Shown here piece by piece: positions 63,917-64,000 of a DNA stretch of 64,000 nucleotides. Every line of letters starts with the position of its first letter. The first letter of the stretch is position 1. Under the pieces are notes generated by a model. The model searched no databases. It was given only the letters and a program-made list of their open reading frames with translations, and was not told the DNA's origin. The position numbers were made by a program, and so were the translations under genes. The DNA is from Bacteroidales bacterium (GTDB taxonomy: Bacteria; Bacteroidota; Bacteroidia; Bacteroidales; 4484-276): the NCBI GenBank assembly GCA_035647615.1, contig DASRND010000017.1:1-64000 (forward strand), written 5' to 3'.

Positions 63917-64000
63917 ATTGTTTTGTATTAGTTGGTGAATAAATTTTCACGGTGCAAAAGTCCTTCATTTACCAAGGGGAAGTGTTACACCTAATTAGAA

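Overview
The window is a chromosome segment from a member of the Bacteroidota, most likely class Bacteroidia. The signs are two secreted proteins with C-terminal type IX secretion (Por) sorting domains, a DUF5916/CBM9-like outer-membrane protein, an S46 dipeptidyl-peptidase, a tricorn-type S41 protease, an OmpA protein with thrombospondin-3 repeats, and many TAnnTTTG -7 promoter elements typical of the phylum. No tRNA, rRNA, CRISPR array, transposase or phage gene was found.

Layout. 0-12.8 kb: a selenium-dependent molybdenum hydroxylase (SDMH) / anaerobic purine-type catabolic cluster: YgeY hydrolase and YgeW carbamoyltransferase on +, then dihydropyrimidinase, a YgjV-GNAT membrane protein, SsnA, a molybdenum hydroxylase and YgfK on -, and a MocA/YgfJ-type nucleotidyltransferase diverging on +. 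Together these could oxidise and open a purine-like heterocycle and process the ureido/carbamoyl products. The FAD subunit (YgfM), YgeX, YqeB/YqeC and SelD are not in the window. 12.8-17 kb: palindromic repeats, a tricorn protease and a NifX/NifB-like small protein. 17.2-21.3 kb: a patatin/Omp85 protein, pyrH and a secreted unknown, enclosed by inverted copies of an intergenic repeat. 21.4-33.2 kb: housekeeping genes (O-methyltransferase, coaD, secA), a GNAT, a hicBA pair, an orphan AmmeMemoRadiSam enzyme, an M16 protease, a DUF2249/AhpD-like protein and a cytosolic-carboxypeptidase-like M14 enzyme. 33.2-33.9 kb: a tandem array of ~304-bp units, related in inverse orientation to a second array at 61.0-61.6 kb.

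33.9-43.4 kb: hemW, an orphan histidine kinase, corA, then a catalase whose two sides carry diverged copies of the corA 3' end, a lipoprotein alpha-L-fucosidase, and an AT-rich decay zone with a PIN toxin-antitoxin pair, a broken higA-like gene and a truncated reading frame. 43.4-50.4 kb: ispH-recF-DUF721 operon, a CxxC-containing unknown, a dihydroorotate-dehydrogenase-like flavoprotein, a beta-lactamase-fold lipoprotein, a hotdog thioesterase and a MORN-repeat protein. 50.6-64 kb: mostly cell-envelope and secreted proteins (DUF5916, S46 DPP7-like peptidase, two T9SS cargo proteins, OmpA), plus a macrodomain protein and a GNAT.

The strongest unusual signals are: the partial SDMH cluster with an embedded YgjV-GNAT protein; the catalase bracketed by two 141-bp corA-tail copies; the OmpA gene whose frame runs past an in-frame stop into a second OmpA C-terminus; the two inverse repeat arrays; and the visible wreck of a higA antitoxin.
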